This document shows, in pieces, positions 24,430 to 34,800 of a DNA stretch of 64,000 bases (position 1 is the first letter of the stretch; each line of letters starts with the position of its first letter). A model generated the notes under the pieces. It saw only the letters and a list, made by a program, of their open reading frames with translations, was not told the DNA's origin and did no database searches. Source of the DNA: Mesorhizobium sp. CA14 (GTDB lineage: Bacteria > Pseudomonadota > Alphaproteobacteria > Rhizobiales > Rhizobiaceae); contig NZ_JAIUHR010000012.1 in NCBI RefSeq assembly GCF_020165195.1, positions 1-64,000 of the forward strand. Direction: 5' to 3'. Position numbers and translations under genes: made by a program.

Positions 24430-25134
24430 ATGGCGATAGAAAAAGTAGCTTTGGTGACGGCGGGCGGCAGCGGTATGGGGGCCGCGGCAGCCAAGCGCCT
24501 GGCGGTGGATGGGTTCAAAGTCGGCGTGCTCTCCTCCTCGGGCAAGGGCGAGGCGCTGGGCAAGGAGCTCGGCGGCTTCGGCGTCACCGGCTCCAACCAG
24601 TCGAATGAGGATCTGAAGCGCCTTACCGATGGCGCGGTGGAACGCTGGGGCCGCATCGACGTGCTGGTCAACAGCGCCGGCCATGGGCCGCGCGCGCAGA
24701 TCATCGAGATCAGCGACGAGGACTGGCACAAGGGCATCGACACTTATTTCCTCAACGCCGTGCGCCCGACCCGGCTGGTGACGCCGGTGATGCAGAAGCA
24801 GAAGGGCGGCGTCATCATCAACATCTCGACCGCCTGGGCGTTCGAGCCGAGCGCGATGTTCCCGACCTCGGCCGTGGCGCGCGCCGGGCTTGCCGCCTAC
24901 ACCAAGATCTTCGCCGACACTTATGCCGCCGATAACATCCGCATGAACAATGTGCTGCCCGGCTGGATCGATAGCCTGCCGACGACGAACGAGCGTCGCG
25001 ACAGCGTGCCGCTGAAGCGCTACGGCACGTCGGAAGAGATCGCCGCGACGATCTCGTTCCTGGCTTCGGACGGGGCCGCCTACATCACCGGACAGAACAT
25101 CCGCGTCGACGGCGGCATCACAAGGGCGGTGTGA
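24430..25134 (+). CDS. SDR family oxidoreductase lacking the catalytic YxxxK
   Basis: The product is 234 aa (242-type length for the family; ATG at 24418 would give 238). It has a Rossmann fold with TAGGSGMG (residues 10-17) for the dinucleotide and NSAGHG (81-86). Ser133 (NISTAW) is present, but where YxxxK normally follows the sequence reads MFPTSAVARAGLAAY, without that Tyr/Lys pair. PGWID and the C-terminal YITGQNIRVDGGI are typical. It may bind NAD(P) without classical dehydrogenase activity, or use another acid. The substrate is unknown. Confidence 0.8.
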   Translation: MAIEKVALVTAGGSGMGAAAAKRLAVDGFKVGVLSSSGKGEALGKELGGFGVTGSNQSNEDLKRLTDGAVERWGRIDVLVNSAGHGPRAQIIEISDEDWHKGIDTYFLNAVRPTRLVTPVMQKQKGGVIINISTAWAFEPSAMFPTSAVARAGLAAYTKIFADTYAADNIRMNNVLPGWIDSLPTTNERRDSVPLKRYGTSEEIAATISFLASDGAAYITGQNIRVDGGITRAV

Positions 25135-25171
25135 AAGGAGCGGTGTGAGGCAAAGAGGACGCCGCCCCAGA

Positions 25172-25402
25172 TCATCCGGGCCTGCGGGAATTGAGCACCC
25201 ACAAAAAGGCTATCGAGGCGACCAGGACGATCGAATTGCCGACCACGATGTTCCAAAAGCGTGTCGGATCGTCCGCCAGAGCGACCCAATGCAACTTGCC
25301 CCGGACTTCGCCTGTCTGGATGCCGCAGGCAATGTTGTAGATCGCCAGCGCAGCGAGCGCCGCCATCAGGACAACGAGGTCGTTGTTCTTGTTGCGATCC
25401 AT
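25172..25402 (-). CDS. Small two-helix membrane protein
   Basis: The product is 76 aa. Helices lie at about 9-28 (VVLMAALAALAIYNIACGI) and 52-70 (NSIVLVASIAFLWVL), joined by a hydrophilic loop (TGEVRGKLHWVALADDPTRF). No family is recognised. The Shine-Dalgarno is weak. Confidence 0.55.
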   Translation of the reverse strand: MDRNKNNDLVVLMAALAALAIYNIACGIQTGEVRGKLHWVALADDPTRFWNIVVGNSIVLVASIAFLWVLNSRRPG

Positions 25403-25567
25403 GGGAAGGGGCTTTTAACAGCGCTTGGTGAAATTTTGCTTACCTTGGGTAAGACGGCGGCCGGATGATCGGCCGCCGCCTGCTCTTATCCTGACGCAAT
25501 TCCAGAGAAGGGTTGCGGCGAAGGCGCCGAACCTAACCGCTACGCACTTTTCCTGGAATGCTCCGGC

Positions 25568-26011
25568 TTACTGGTTGATCTCGGGCTCGACGAGCTTGGC
25601 CAGGTTGCGCAGCGATTCCTGCCAGCCGAGATAGCAGGCCTCGGCGGGGATGGCGTCCGGAATGCCGGCCTGGGTGATGTTGATCTCGGTGCCCACCGAA
25701 ACCTTCTTCAGGATCACGGTCACCTCGATCTGGCCCGGCAGGTTGGGATCGTCGAAGCGGTCGGTGTAGCGCAGGCGCTCGCTCGGAACCAACTCGACAA
25801 ATTCGCCGCCAAAGGCGTGGCTGTCGCCGGTGGTGAAGTTGCGGAAGGACATCTTGTAGGTGCCGCCGACCTTGCCCTCGAACTGGTGCACCGTGCAGGT
25901 GAAGCCGTTCGGCGGCAGCCACTTCGCCAGCGCATCGGCTTCGACGAACGCGCGGTAGACCTTCTCCGGCTTGGTCGCCAGGACGCGGTGCAGTTGGATG
26001 GTGCTCGGCAT
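25568..26011 (-). CDS. SRPBCC/AHSA1 family protein
   Basis: The product is 147 aa. IQLHRVLATKPEKVYRAFVE, ALAKWLPPNGFTCTVHQFEG and GGTYKMSFRNFTTGDSHAFG match the AHSA1-type START-like fold, a hydrophobic ligand pocket. The last helix reads GWQESLRNLAKLVEPE. The substrate is unknown; relatives are often described as polyketide cyclase-like or Hsp90 activator-like. GGAAGGA lies before the ATG; a TTG start 36 bases upstream is possible but less likely. Confidence 0.85.
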   Translation of the reverse strand: MPSTIQLHRVLATKPEKVYRAFVEADALAKWLPPNGFTCTVHQFEGKVGGTYKMSFRNFTTGDSHAFGGEFVELVPSERLRYTDRFDDPNLPGQIEVTVILKKVSVGTEINITQAGIPDAIPAEACYLGWQESLRNLAKLVEPEINQ

Positions 26012-26344
26012 ATCTCGATATCCTTCCTTTGTTGATCGATGACCCAAGGACGGGCCCCCAGCCTATCCGACAGAGGCTGTCAAATTTTTTGCGCGGCGGC
26101 TATGGGCGAGACGTGAGCGGAAGAAAACCTTGCAAAATTAAGTAAAATTGAGAATGGCTCGCGCCATAATTGTATTAGTCCTCACTTATTCTATCGGCAT
26201 AAAATATCGACAAAAATAGCGGTAATTTTCTCTGTACTAAATGCTTATTTTCGGGAACGATAGCCCGTGCTGCAAGTTGGTTCGGATCAGGCACTTGAAC
26301 TTGCAACAAGCCATCCGGGCGGGGCAGCGCGGAAGGAGTGTCCG
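26012..26344. other. AT-rich promoter region of the glycanase gene
   Basis: Markedly more AT-rich than its surroundings (TTAAGTAAAATTG, TTCTATCGGCATAAAATATC). It holds the EcfG-type promoter at 26254 and no gene. Confidence 0.55.
26254..26278 (+). promoter_or_regulatory. Candidate sigma-EcfG promoter for the GH16 gene
   Basis: GGAAC-N16-AGTT, the same form as at 11219. It lies 67 bp before the ATG at 26345. Confidence 0.55.
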
Positions 26345-27808
26345 ATGAGTTTCGTCGTCAACGCGGTAGGCGTTCCTCTTTATTATAGCGGCGCTTCCAA
26401 CCATTGGTTTTCGGCAACGTCCGGACCGACATTTAACGGCAGCAGCGGCAACGACTCAATCTGGGCCTCCAGCGGCGTCAACGTCACCATGTATGGCGGC
26501 CAAGGCGACGACATCTATTACCTCTATTCGGCGGGCAACAAGGTGGTCGAGTACGCCGGACAGGGCATCGACACGATCAACACATGGATGAGCTACACGC
26601 TGCCGGACAATGTCGAGAACCTCGTCGTCACCAACGCCCACAACTACGCCTTCGGCAACGCGCTGGACAACATCATCACCGCCACGGCGGGCGGCCAGAC
26701 GATCGACGGCGGGGCGGGCAACGATGTGCTGATCGATGGCGGCGGCGGCGCCGATATTTTCATCATCGCCAAGGGCAACGGCAGCGACTCGATCGTCAAT
26801 TTCGCCTCGAACGATGCCGTGCGGCTCGACGGCTACGGATTCACGTCGTTCGCCGCCGTCCACAACGCCATGATCCAGGCGGGGCCTAATGTGGTGCTGA
26901 ACCTCGGATCGGGCGAAATCCTCGAATTCAAGAACACCACGATCGACAAACTGCAGCCCAACAATTTCCAGCTGCCGATCGACAAGTCCGGCATGACGCT
27001 GTCCTTCAGCGACGAGTTCAACACGCTGAACCTGCACAACAGCCAGGGCGGCACTTGGGACACCAACTTCTGGTGGGGTGCGCCGAACGGCAGCACGCTC
27101 ACCCGCAATGGCGAGTTGCAGTGGTATATCGACGCCAATTACGCCCCGACCAGCTCGGTGCATCCGTTCAGCGTGCAGAACGGGGTCCTCACCATCACCG
27201 CGGCGCAGGCGCCGGCCGACATCAAGCCGCTGATCAACAATTACGAATACACCTCCGGCATCCTGACCACGCATGACTCCTTCTCGCAGACCTATGGCTA
27301 TTTCGAAATGAAGGCCGACTTGCCGGAACACGCCGGCGCCTGGCCGGCCTTCTGGCTGCTGCCGGAAGACGGCTCCTGGCCGCCGGAGCTGGACGTGGTG
27401 GAGATGTACGGACAGAAACCGAATTCGCTGCTGATGACCGCGCACACCAACCAGACGGGCCAGCACACGACGGTCGGATCCACGGTGAACGTCATGGACA
27501 CCGCCGGCTTCCATACCTATGGCCTGCTGTGGACCCCGGACAAGCTGGTGTGGACCTATGACGGCGTGCAGGTCGCCGAAGCGGCGACACCGTCCGACAT
27601 GAACAAGCCGATGTACATGCTGGTGGACCTCGCGATCGGCGGCCAGGCCGGCGCGCCGCCGGACCATCTCGCCACGCCGGCCGAGATGAAGATCGACTAT
27701 ATCCGGGCCTATACGCTGAACGACCTGCCAAGCCAGGCGCTGGCGCTGTCCAGTCACACTACAAGCAGCACGCAGCACCATCTCGATACGACAAACGAGC
27801 ATGCCTGA
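26345..27808 (+). CDS. RTX-type secreted endo-glycanase, GH16
   Basis: The product is 487 aa with no classical signal peptide. Residues 30-165 carry RTX-like calcium-binding repeats (GGQGDDIYYL, DGGAGNDVLIDGGGGADIFI). Residues 215-470 are a GH16 (laminarinase-like) domain with active site ELDVVE at 348-353, the two Glu acting as nucleophile and acid/base. Rhizobial relatives trim exopolysaccharide outside the cell and leave by type I secretion. The neighbouring PrsD/PrsE genes provide that exporter. AAGGAG before the ATG fixes the start. Confidence 0.88.
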   Translation: MSFVVNAVGVPLYYSGASNHWFSATSGPTFNGSSGNDSIWASSGVNVTMYGGQGDDIYYLYSAGNKVVEYAGQGIDTINTWMSYTLPDNVENLVVTNAHNYAFGNALDNIITATAGGQTIDGGAGNDVLIDGGGGADIFIIAKGNGSDSIVNFASNDAVRLDGYGFTSFAAVHNAMIQAGPNVVLNLGSGEILEFKNTTIDKLQPNNFQLPIDKSGMTLSFSDEFNTLNLHNSQGGTWDTNFWWGAPNGSTLTRNGELQWYIDANYAPTSSVHPFSVQNGVLTITAAQAPADIKPLINNYEYTSGILTTHDSFSQTYGYFEMKADLPEHAGAWPAFWLLPEDGSWPPELDVVEMYGQKPNSLLMTAHTNQTGQHTTVGSTVNVMDTAGFHTYGLLWTPDKLVWTYDGVQVAEAATPSDMNKPMYMLVDLAIGGQAGAPPDHLATPAEMKIDYIRAYTLNDLPSQALALSSHTTSSTQHHLDTTNEHA

Positions 27809-27860
27809 CTCGGACGTTTAGGCGGCGGCCCATGATCGGGCTTCGAGAGGGAGTGCGGGA

Positions 27861-29582
27861 ATGACTGGACAATCGGGACTGCGGCCCGTCCTGCGTCGCG
27901 CCATCGCCGATGTCGGGTTGTTCTCGCTGCTCATCAATCTCCTGCTGCTGGTGATCCCGCTCTACCTGCTCCAGGTCTATGACCGGGTGCTGCCCTCCTC
28001 CAGTCTCGAGACGCTTGTCTATCTGTCGGTCATCGCGGTCGCGGCGCTTGGCTTCCTCGGCTTCCTCGACGCCGTCCGCGCCGTCTACACGCAGCGCGTC
28101 GCGGCGACGGTCAATGAGAGGCTGGGCGCAAGAATTTTCGCCGCTTCGCTCGGTTCCAGGAACGCGCCGTCGCCGCTCACCGACCTTGCCTCGGTCTGCG
28201 CCTTCATCCGCTCGCGCGGTGTTTCGGTGCTGTTCGACCTGCCCTTCGCGCCGGTCTTCCTCGGCCTGCTCTACCTGATCCATCCGCTGCTGTTCTGGGT
28301 CACGCTCGGCGGCGCGGCGCTGCTCGTCGTGCTGGTCTTCGCCAACCAGCTCGCGATCGGCAGGAACGATGCGCTGTCGGCGGAGCGTTCGGCTTTGGCC
28401 AGCCGGGCCGAGCAGGCCTTTGCCCGCAATGCCGACACGCTGCACGCTATGGGCATGGTGGAGAACGCTGCGCGCGCATGGGGCCGGCATGTATCGGAGG
28501 CACTTGTCCTGCATGACCGTTCGGCCGGCGCCAACGCCATCTTCAGCGGCGCTTCCAGGGCGCTGCGCATGATGCTGCAGCTGGCGATCCTCGGCAGCGG
28601 CGCCTGGCTGGTGCTCAAGGGCCAGATGACGGCCGGCATGATCTTCGCTTCTTCGCTGGTGTCGTCGCGCGCGCTGCAGCCGCTCGACCAGTTGATCGGC
28701 TCCTGGCGGCAGCTCGGTGAGGCGAGGCGTGCCTGGACGCGGCTGGGAACCGCACTTGCGGCGCAACCGGGAGAAGCACACAAGTTCATCTTGCCCGACC
28801 CGACGGGCGCGATCTCCGCGCAGGATCTTTTCTTCATCGCGCCGAATGCCACTTTCGGCGCCGAGCCGATCCTGAAGCGGTTGAGTTTCGCGATAGCCGC
28901 TGGCGAAGCGGTGGCGATCGTCGGCCCGAGCGGTGCCGGCAAATCGACGCTGGCGAGGCTGCTTGTCGGCGCCGCGCAACCGAGCGGCGGCTCGGTCAGG
29001 ATCGACGGCGCCGAACTCAGGACCTGGGACGAAAACCAGCTCGGCCGGCATATCGGCTATCTGGCGCAGGAGGTCGAGCTTTTCCCCGGCTCGATTGCCG
29101 ACAACATCGCCCGCTTCGACGCGCAGGCCAACGACGCCGCGATCGTCGAAGCGGCAAAGCGCGCCGAAGCGCATGAACTGATCCTTTCGCTGCGCGACGG
29201 CTATCAGACGACGATCGCCGGCACGCTGTCGGGCGGCGAGCGGCAGCGGATCGGGCTGGCGCGCGCCTTCTACGGCAATCCGCGCATCCTGGTGCTGGAT
29301 GAGCCGAGCACGCATCTCGACGGCGCCGGAGAGACGGCACTGGAAGCGGTGCTCGCGGCGGCCCGCGCTGCGGGCGCCACCACGATCGTGATCACGCATC
29401 GCCCTTCGATCGCCTCGGCTTGCGACCGCGTGATGGTCTTGCGCGGGGGCGTCATCGAGGCGTTCGGGCCGAGCGCGGAAGTGCTGCGGCAGCCGGGTAA
29501 AGCCGCGCAGCGGAGCACGGTGGTAACCGGATCGTTCGCGCCGACCATCCGTGCCGCGCCGACCATCCGCCATGGGTCCTGA
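27861..29582 (+). CDS. prsD: Type I secretion ABC transporter (PrsD-like)
   Basis: The product is 573 aa. An N-terminal membrane domain (about 15-300) is followed by an ATPase domain. The ATPase has Walker A GPSGAGKST (355-363), signature LSGGE (456-460) and Walker B ILVLDEPSTHLD (about 476-487). The length and lack of a peptidase domain fit PrsD/AprD-type exporters of RTX proteins. The gene is 52 bp after the glycanase and directly precedes the HlyD-type gene. A TolC partner is not in the window. Confidence 0.88.
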   Translation: MTGQSGLRPVLRRAIADVGLFSLLINLLLLVIPLYLLQVYDRVLPSSSLETLVYLSVIAVAALGFLGFLDAVRAVYTQRVAATVNERLGARIFAASLGSRNAPSPLTDLASVCAFIRSRGVSVLFDLPFAPVFLGLLYLIHPLLFWVTLGGAALLVVLVFANQLAIGRNDALSAERSALASRAEQAFARNADTLHAMGMVENAARAWGRHVSEALVLHDRSAGANAIFSGASRALRMMLQLAILGSGAWLVLKGQMTAGMIFASSLVSSRALQPLDQLIGSWRQLGEARRAWTRLGTALAAQPGEAHKFILPDPTGAISAQDLFFIAPNATFGAEPILKRLSFAIAAGEAVAIVGPSGAGKSTLARLLVGAAQPSGGSVRIDGAELRTWDENQLGRHIGYLAQEVELFPGSIADNIARFDAQANDAAIVEAAKRAEAHELILSLRDGYQTTIAGTLSGGERQRIGLARAFYGNPRILVLDEPSTHLDGAGETALEAVLAAARAAGATTIVITHRPSIASACDRVMVLRGGVIEAFGPSAEVLRQPGKAAQRSTVVTGSFAPTIRAAPTIRHGS

Positions 29583-30902
29583 ATGATGACGCAGAGTCTC
29601 ACTTTCGAAGGCCGCCCGCGCACCGACTTCCGGCGCACCGCCTTCGCCGGCTACGCGGCGATCGCGCTGATGGTCGGCGGCTTCGGCTATTGGGCGGCGA
29701 GTGCGCCGCTGGCGGGCGCGGTGATCACGCAAGGCACGATCGCGGCGACCGGCGGCAACATCCTGATCCAGCATCGCGAGGGCGGCATCATCAGGCAATT
29801 GCTGGTGCATGAAGGCGACCGCGTTCAGGAAGGCCAGGACCTCATCCTGCTCGACCGGACCGCGGCGGAAGCCGATCTCAACCGGCTGACAAGACAATGG
29901 ATCGCGCTCAAGGCCAGCGCGGCGCGGCTGGAGGCCGAGCGCGACGGCCTCGCCACGCTGGCGCCGATCGCCGAGCCCGCGCCGGCGCCGTTCCAGCAGG
30001 AATTCGAAAACCTCATCCGCGAACAGCAGAAGGAGTTCGACGCCAGGCTTGCACGGTTCCGCTCGGAGCAGTCGATCCTGGCGCAGCGCGTCGCCATGCA
30101 TCGCGAGTCTGTCAAAGGGCTGAACGCGCAGAAGACGGCAATCGAACAGCAGGCCGAGGTGGTGAAGAAGGAACTCGGCATCAAGACCGACCTCCTCGAC
30201 AAGGGCCTCACCAATCGCACCGAATATTCGCAGCTCTTGCGCTCCGAGGCCGACCTCGTCGGCCAGGCCGGGGCGCTGGAGGCGGACCTCGCCTCGGCCA
30301 ACACGCAGATCGTGGAAGCGGAGGCGCAGACCGAGCGCGCGACCACGCAGCGGGTCGAGGAGGCGCTGACGAAGCTCGATGACGTGCGCACCAATCTCGC
30401 CGACACCGAGGAGCGGATGCGCGCCGCGCAAGCGGTGCTCACGCGCACGACGATCATCGCGCCGGCGACGGGCATCGTCATCTCCTCGATGTACAATTCG
30501 CAAGGCAGCGTGGTCGCGCCCGGTGAAAAGATCATGGAGATCCTGCCCACGACCTCGGGCCTGGTGGTTGACGCCAGGCTGCGGCCGAAGGACATCGACC
30601 AGGTGCATGTCGGACAGCCGGCAAAGCTCAGGCTGTCGGCGCTCAACACGCGACTCACGCCGGAAGTGCCGGCCACGGTGAGCGAGATTTCCGCCGACCG
30701 GCTGATCGACCAAGCCACCCACGAACCCTATTTCCGCGCTAGGCTGAAGATCACTGATGCCCTGCCCCCCGGCGTGAAGGCGGACCAGCTCTATCCCGGC
30801 ACCCCGGTCGACACCTTCATCAGCACCGGCAACCGGACCTTTTTCGAATATCTGGTGCGCCCGATGTTGGATTCGTTCGCACGGGCGTTCCGGGAAAGGT
30901 AG
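29583..30902 (+). CDS. prsE: HlyD-family membrane fusion protein (PrsE-like)
   Basis: The product is 439 aa. One N-terminal transmembrane helix (about 16-35, AGYAAIALMVGGFGYWAASA) leads to a lipoyl-like half (GAVITQGTIAATGGNILIQH, REGGIIRQLLVHEGDRVQEG). A long coiled coil (about 90-280) and a barrel follow. It bridges the inner-membrane exporter to TolC. The ATG directly follows the TGA of prsD, so the two are co-translated. Confidence 0.88.
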   Translation: MMTQSLTFEGRPRTDFRRTAFAGYAAIALMVGGFGYWAASAPLAGAVITQGTIAATGGNILIQHREGGIIRQLLVHEGDRVQEGQDLILLDRTAAEADLNRLTRQWIALKASAARLEAERDGLATLAPIAEPAPAPFQQEFENLIREQQKEFDARLARFRSEQSILAQRVAMHRESVKGLNAQKTAIEQQAEVVKKELGIKTDLLDKGLTNRTEYSQLLRSEADLVGQAGALEADLASANTQIVEAEAQTERATTQRVEEALTKLDDVRTNLADTEERMRAAQAVLTRTTIIAPATGIVISSMYNSQGSVVAPGEKIMEILPTTSGLVVDARLRPKDIDQVHVGQPAKLRLSALNTRLTPEVPATVSEISADRLIDQATHEPYFRARLKITDALPPGVKADQLYPGTPVDTFISTGNRTFFEYLVRPMLDSFARAFRER

Positions 30903-31089
30903 GGCATCGCCCGCCAAGGGCTCGGCTTTTCGAGTATTGGAACGTTGCGGGTGGAGACACTGGGCCGTCTCGAAGGGAAGGTGTTGCACGATCGCTTGTC
31001 TGGCCCCGTGGAGTTCGGGAACGCAGCTATGCTAGCTTGGCCCAAGCGTCCATCGAGCCGGCCGAAGCTCGGGACCCGAGGGGCAAATC

Positions 31090-31587
31090 ATGTTGGAGCA
31101 ATGGGATAATTTCTTTGTCATGGTAGGCGGCGGCGCGGCAGGTCTTGCCGGATTGATCTTCGTCGCGATCTCGATCAATCCCGAACGCATCGTCCGAAAC
31201 ACGACACATAAGAACCGGGCGATCAATATGTTGTCGGGCTTCAGCGCAATCTTCATGGCATGCGGCCTTGCGCTGCTGGGAAACCAGTATCTTCCGGCGC
31301 TCGGCTTCGAATGGCTTTTCCTCTGGCTCATAGCAACATTCATTTTTGTTAGGGGTTATGTCGTGGCCATCATATCGGGGATGAGCTCCATCGGATTGAC
31401 CGCGCCGCGGCTTGCGGGCGGCACATTGTGTTACCTTGCCGAGGTTCTAGGCGCTGTCTTGCTTATTCTCGGGCGCGGCGTAGGACTTTACATCGCAGCG
31501 ATTGGAACCATCGTTTTGTTCGCCTTCCTCATTTCGGGCGCATGGCTCCTCATCGTCGGCATCTACGAAGAGCCAACCAAGGGGTGA
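31090..31587 (+). CDS. Multi-helix membrane protein, unknown
   Basis: The product is 165 aa with about five transmembrane helices (VMVGGGAAGLAGLIFVAISI, GFSAIFMACGLALLG, WLFLWLIATFIFVRGYVV, YLAEVLGAVLLILG, AAIGTIVLFAFLISGAWLLI). GAGGGG six bases before the ATG supports the start. No family is recognised, and no operon partner is close. Confidence 0.65.
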   Translation: MLEQWDNFFVMVGGGAAGLAGLIFVAISINPERIVRNTTHKNRAINMLSGFSAIFMACGLALLGNQYLPALGFEWLFLWLIATFIFVRGYVVAIISGMSSIGLTAPRLAGGTLCYLAEVLGAVLLILGRGVGLYIAAIGTIVLFAFLISGAWLLIVGIYEEPTKG

Positions 31588-31806
31588 GTTCCACACCCGG
31601 CTCTTCCAGCCCGACAATTTCCCGGCGGCAGGGCCAGCCTTTCCGAAGGCCTCCTTTGGGCGGGCTTCGACAAGGCGCAAACCTCCCTTGTGCTCGGCGG
31701 CGCCTGGCATCGCTTCCTGACCGCAAGCCTGCCTGCCGCCGTTTGAGAGGGAGGCTTCAGGCAACTATTGCGGGCGGCAAGCCGCGTCCCGCTTCTCGCC
31801 ACGCAG

Positions 31807-34800
31807 TCAGTCGGACGCTTCGACGGCGGCATTTATCGGTCGGATAGCTTCGATAAAGCCGAGCCGCCGTCCCGCTCCGGACAACCTTCGAAGCTCCGTT
31901 TGCAAGGAAGGAGAAATTTGCTTCAAGCCAAATGCTACCAGCGCACGGCCGCGTGCCGTAAAAAAATTTGCCCAGGGCAAGGGTTCGGCTGCGGTGAACG
32001 CCTCGAGGCGATCCACGTGACGGCTGGCTCCCGCCCAGTTCTCGCAGGCGAGGCAAGCATCGATCGCGTAACGGCGGAACTGGAGATGATTGTGGCTCAC
32101 CGCATTTGAAGCCAGGATCGCTTCGCCCTCCTCCAGGGCAGCGGCGCGTATCTCGGGATCGTCAGTGGCCACGGCTAGGAGGCCGAGATACCAAGGGCCG
32201 AGATAGGCCATCCCGGTGCGGCGGCTGACGCGCAACGCTTCTTCCAGGTCGGCGACGCCTTGCCCCTTTCGGCCGGCCAGCCGGTGCACGTCGCCACGAA
32301 ACGCCAGAGCCTCCGCCTCGAAACGCGGCGCCTGGATCTCGCGGGCGAGGCGGAGGGACGCTTCAGCGCTTTCCAACGCCCTATCGAACTCCGTCAACGA
32401 TGACCAGGCGAGGTAGGCGTTCATATGCGCGATCAGTTCGGCGCGTTGGTGGACGATCTTCCTCGACGCTTCGATTGCCGCCAGCGCCTCACTGAGCAGG
32501 CTGTTGATGTCGCCGATGTAGAGGCTGGTCGCCACGACCATCGAGCGGTTCGCTACCGCGATTCGGCCGAAGCCATTGCGTTCGGCAATTTCTACGCATG
32601 ACCGATACTGCCGATGCGCGCTGACCATCCGGCCGCGCATATATTGGGCGTCGCCGATGCCGCCCAACGATGCAGCCTCGATCTCGGTAAGCCCTACCCG
32701 TCGCGCGAGTTTTAGGCTCGACCGATGTTGTTCCAGGCAGCCGTCGATGTCCCCGCGCGGAAATAGCAGATTGCCATGGAGGAAGTGGGCGCGGGCGGCT
32801 TCCTCGTCCAGTCCGGAACGTTCGGAAATGTCTTCCACGGCCCGCACGTCCGCCAAGGCACCGTCAACATCGTCGGCTATGCGCTTGACCGCTGCAGCAC
32901 CGAGCAGCGCCCGGCAGCGTCCGCGCTCGCCATCCGCCAGGGCCAGCGCCTCGCTGTATGCGGCGCCGGCTTCGCCGGTGCGACCGAGGCTTAGCAAAAT
33001 GTCGCCGCGACATGAGAAGAGCGCGGAGCGGGTTTCGTCATTCCCGGCAAGCCGCAGGCCGCGCTCCACCATCTCCAACGCTCGCCCATAGCGGTACGCG
33101 CGGTTCTCGCGGCAGGCAGCGTCGAGGAAAGCCCGAGGTGCGGCCTGGTCTTCGGCCCGTTCCAGATGCTCGGCGCGCATGATCGGATCGCGCTCGGCAA
33201 ACCACTGCGCGGCGCGGCGGTGCAGCGCTTGGCGTTCCATCCGCGGCAAGGACAGGTATGCGCCATCGCGCACGAGCGCATGCGCGAACAGAAGGTCGTT
33301 GCCGGCGGGTTTCAGAAATCCGCGCCGGATCAGGGCGTTGCAGTCTTGCCCGGGATTTTCCAGCAGATGACCGAGGGCATCGGGGGCAAAAAGCTGGCCG
33401 AGCACAGCGGCAATGCGCAGCATCTGGCGGTCGCCGGGCGGCAGCATGTCCAGCCGGGCAAGCACGACGCTGTGGATGGTGTCGGGCAACCGGTCCGGCC
33501 CCCGGTCGCCGCCGCGAAGCAGTTGTTCGAGAAAGAGAGGATTGCCTCCAGCGCGCTCGACGCAATTAATGGCGAAGACATCGGTTGGCGCAAGGAACTT
33601 GCCCGCCATGGCCAAGGCCTCCTGGCGGTAAAGCGGTGCGAGATCCAGCGTAAGCCTCGGCCCATCGCCGGCTCGCATTTGCCGGGGCGGGTCGGAACGT
33701 TCCTCTTCTGTTCGGGCAGTAGTGACGACGAGTACCGGACCCGTGGTTGCCGAGGCGGCAAGCGCATCCACCTGCGCCAATGTCTCGGCGTCCGCCCACT
33801 GCACGTCCTCAACGATCAGGACGAGCGGCCGGCGGGCGCTTGCGCGCCCGACCAGTTGCAACAGCGTCTGTTCCAGCCCCTTGGCGCGCGTCGCATTATC
33901 CATCGCGTCATAGAGCGCCCGCTGGTCCTCGGGCAAGGAATGCTGCATCAATCGGTGAAGGTGGATTTCCAGATCGGCGTCGACGAGGCCGCTGTCAACG
34001 CCGATGCGCGGCTCGATCGCGAGACCTTCGACGAGAGCCCGGATTGCATTGCGCTTGGCGCCCGCGCCGAAGTCGAGAACGAGGCCGGTGTGGCACTCGA
34101 ATCCCTGCTCGACGGCGAGCTTCTGAAATTCCTCGACCAGGCGGGTCTTGCCGATTCCGGCTTCGCCGCGGACATGCACGACGAGCCCCCGCCCGGTATC
34201 GAGGCACGTCTTCAGAGCGCCGGCAAACTGCGCCAGTTCGACCTGCCGGCCGACGAAGGCGGTTCTGGCGACACCCTCGAAGGAGAGGCCAGCAGGCCGC
34301 CAAGCCCCGATCGGCTTTTCCGAGCCCCGGGCGACGATTGTGCGGAGTTCGGCGCGGTCTACGAGGTGCGCGACCGACCGGTGCACAGCGTCCGAGAGCA
34401 GTACCTCCCCAGCATCCGCCGCTCCGGCGAGTGCGCCGGCCAGATGGATGGCAACGCCGGTTACGTTGAACGCGCCCGCGCCATCTCGATCGAGCCTCGT
34501 GACCAGCATTCGGCCGCTCGCCAATCCAATCCGGGCCGGGGGGATGCGGTCTTCCGCCCGAACCGCCCTCACGATCTCGAGACCAGCCTGCAATGCGCGT
34601 TGCGCATCGTTGCTGTGGGCAACCGGCAAACCGAAGAAGGCAATCGTGGTGCCGCCGAGCTGCCTGTCGACCATCCCCGCGTGGTCCACGACGGCCCTGT
34701 GAACGATGTCTGCGAAGCGAGCAGAGAGGTCCCGCTCTCGCTCAGGATCGTCTTCGTCGGCGAGAACCGACAAGTCGCCCATCTCGACGAACATGACGAC

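Noticed and set aside
27759..30989. 1076-aa open frame antisense to the GH16/prsD/prsE genes
   Set aside because: It is a composition shadow of GC-rich genes on the other strand: low-complexity Arg/Asp/Gly-rich product without any domain.
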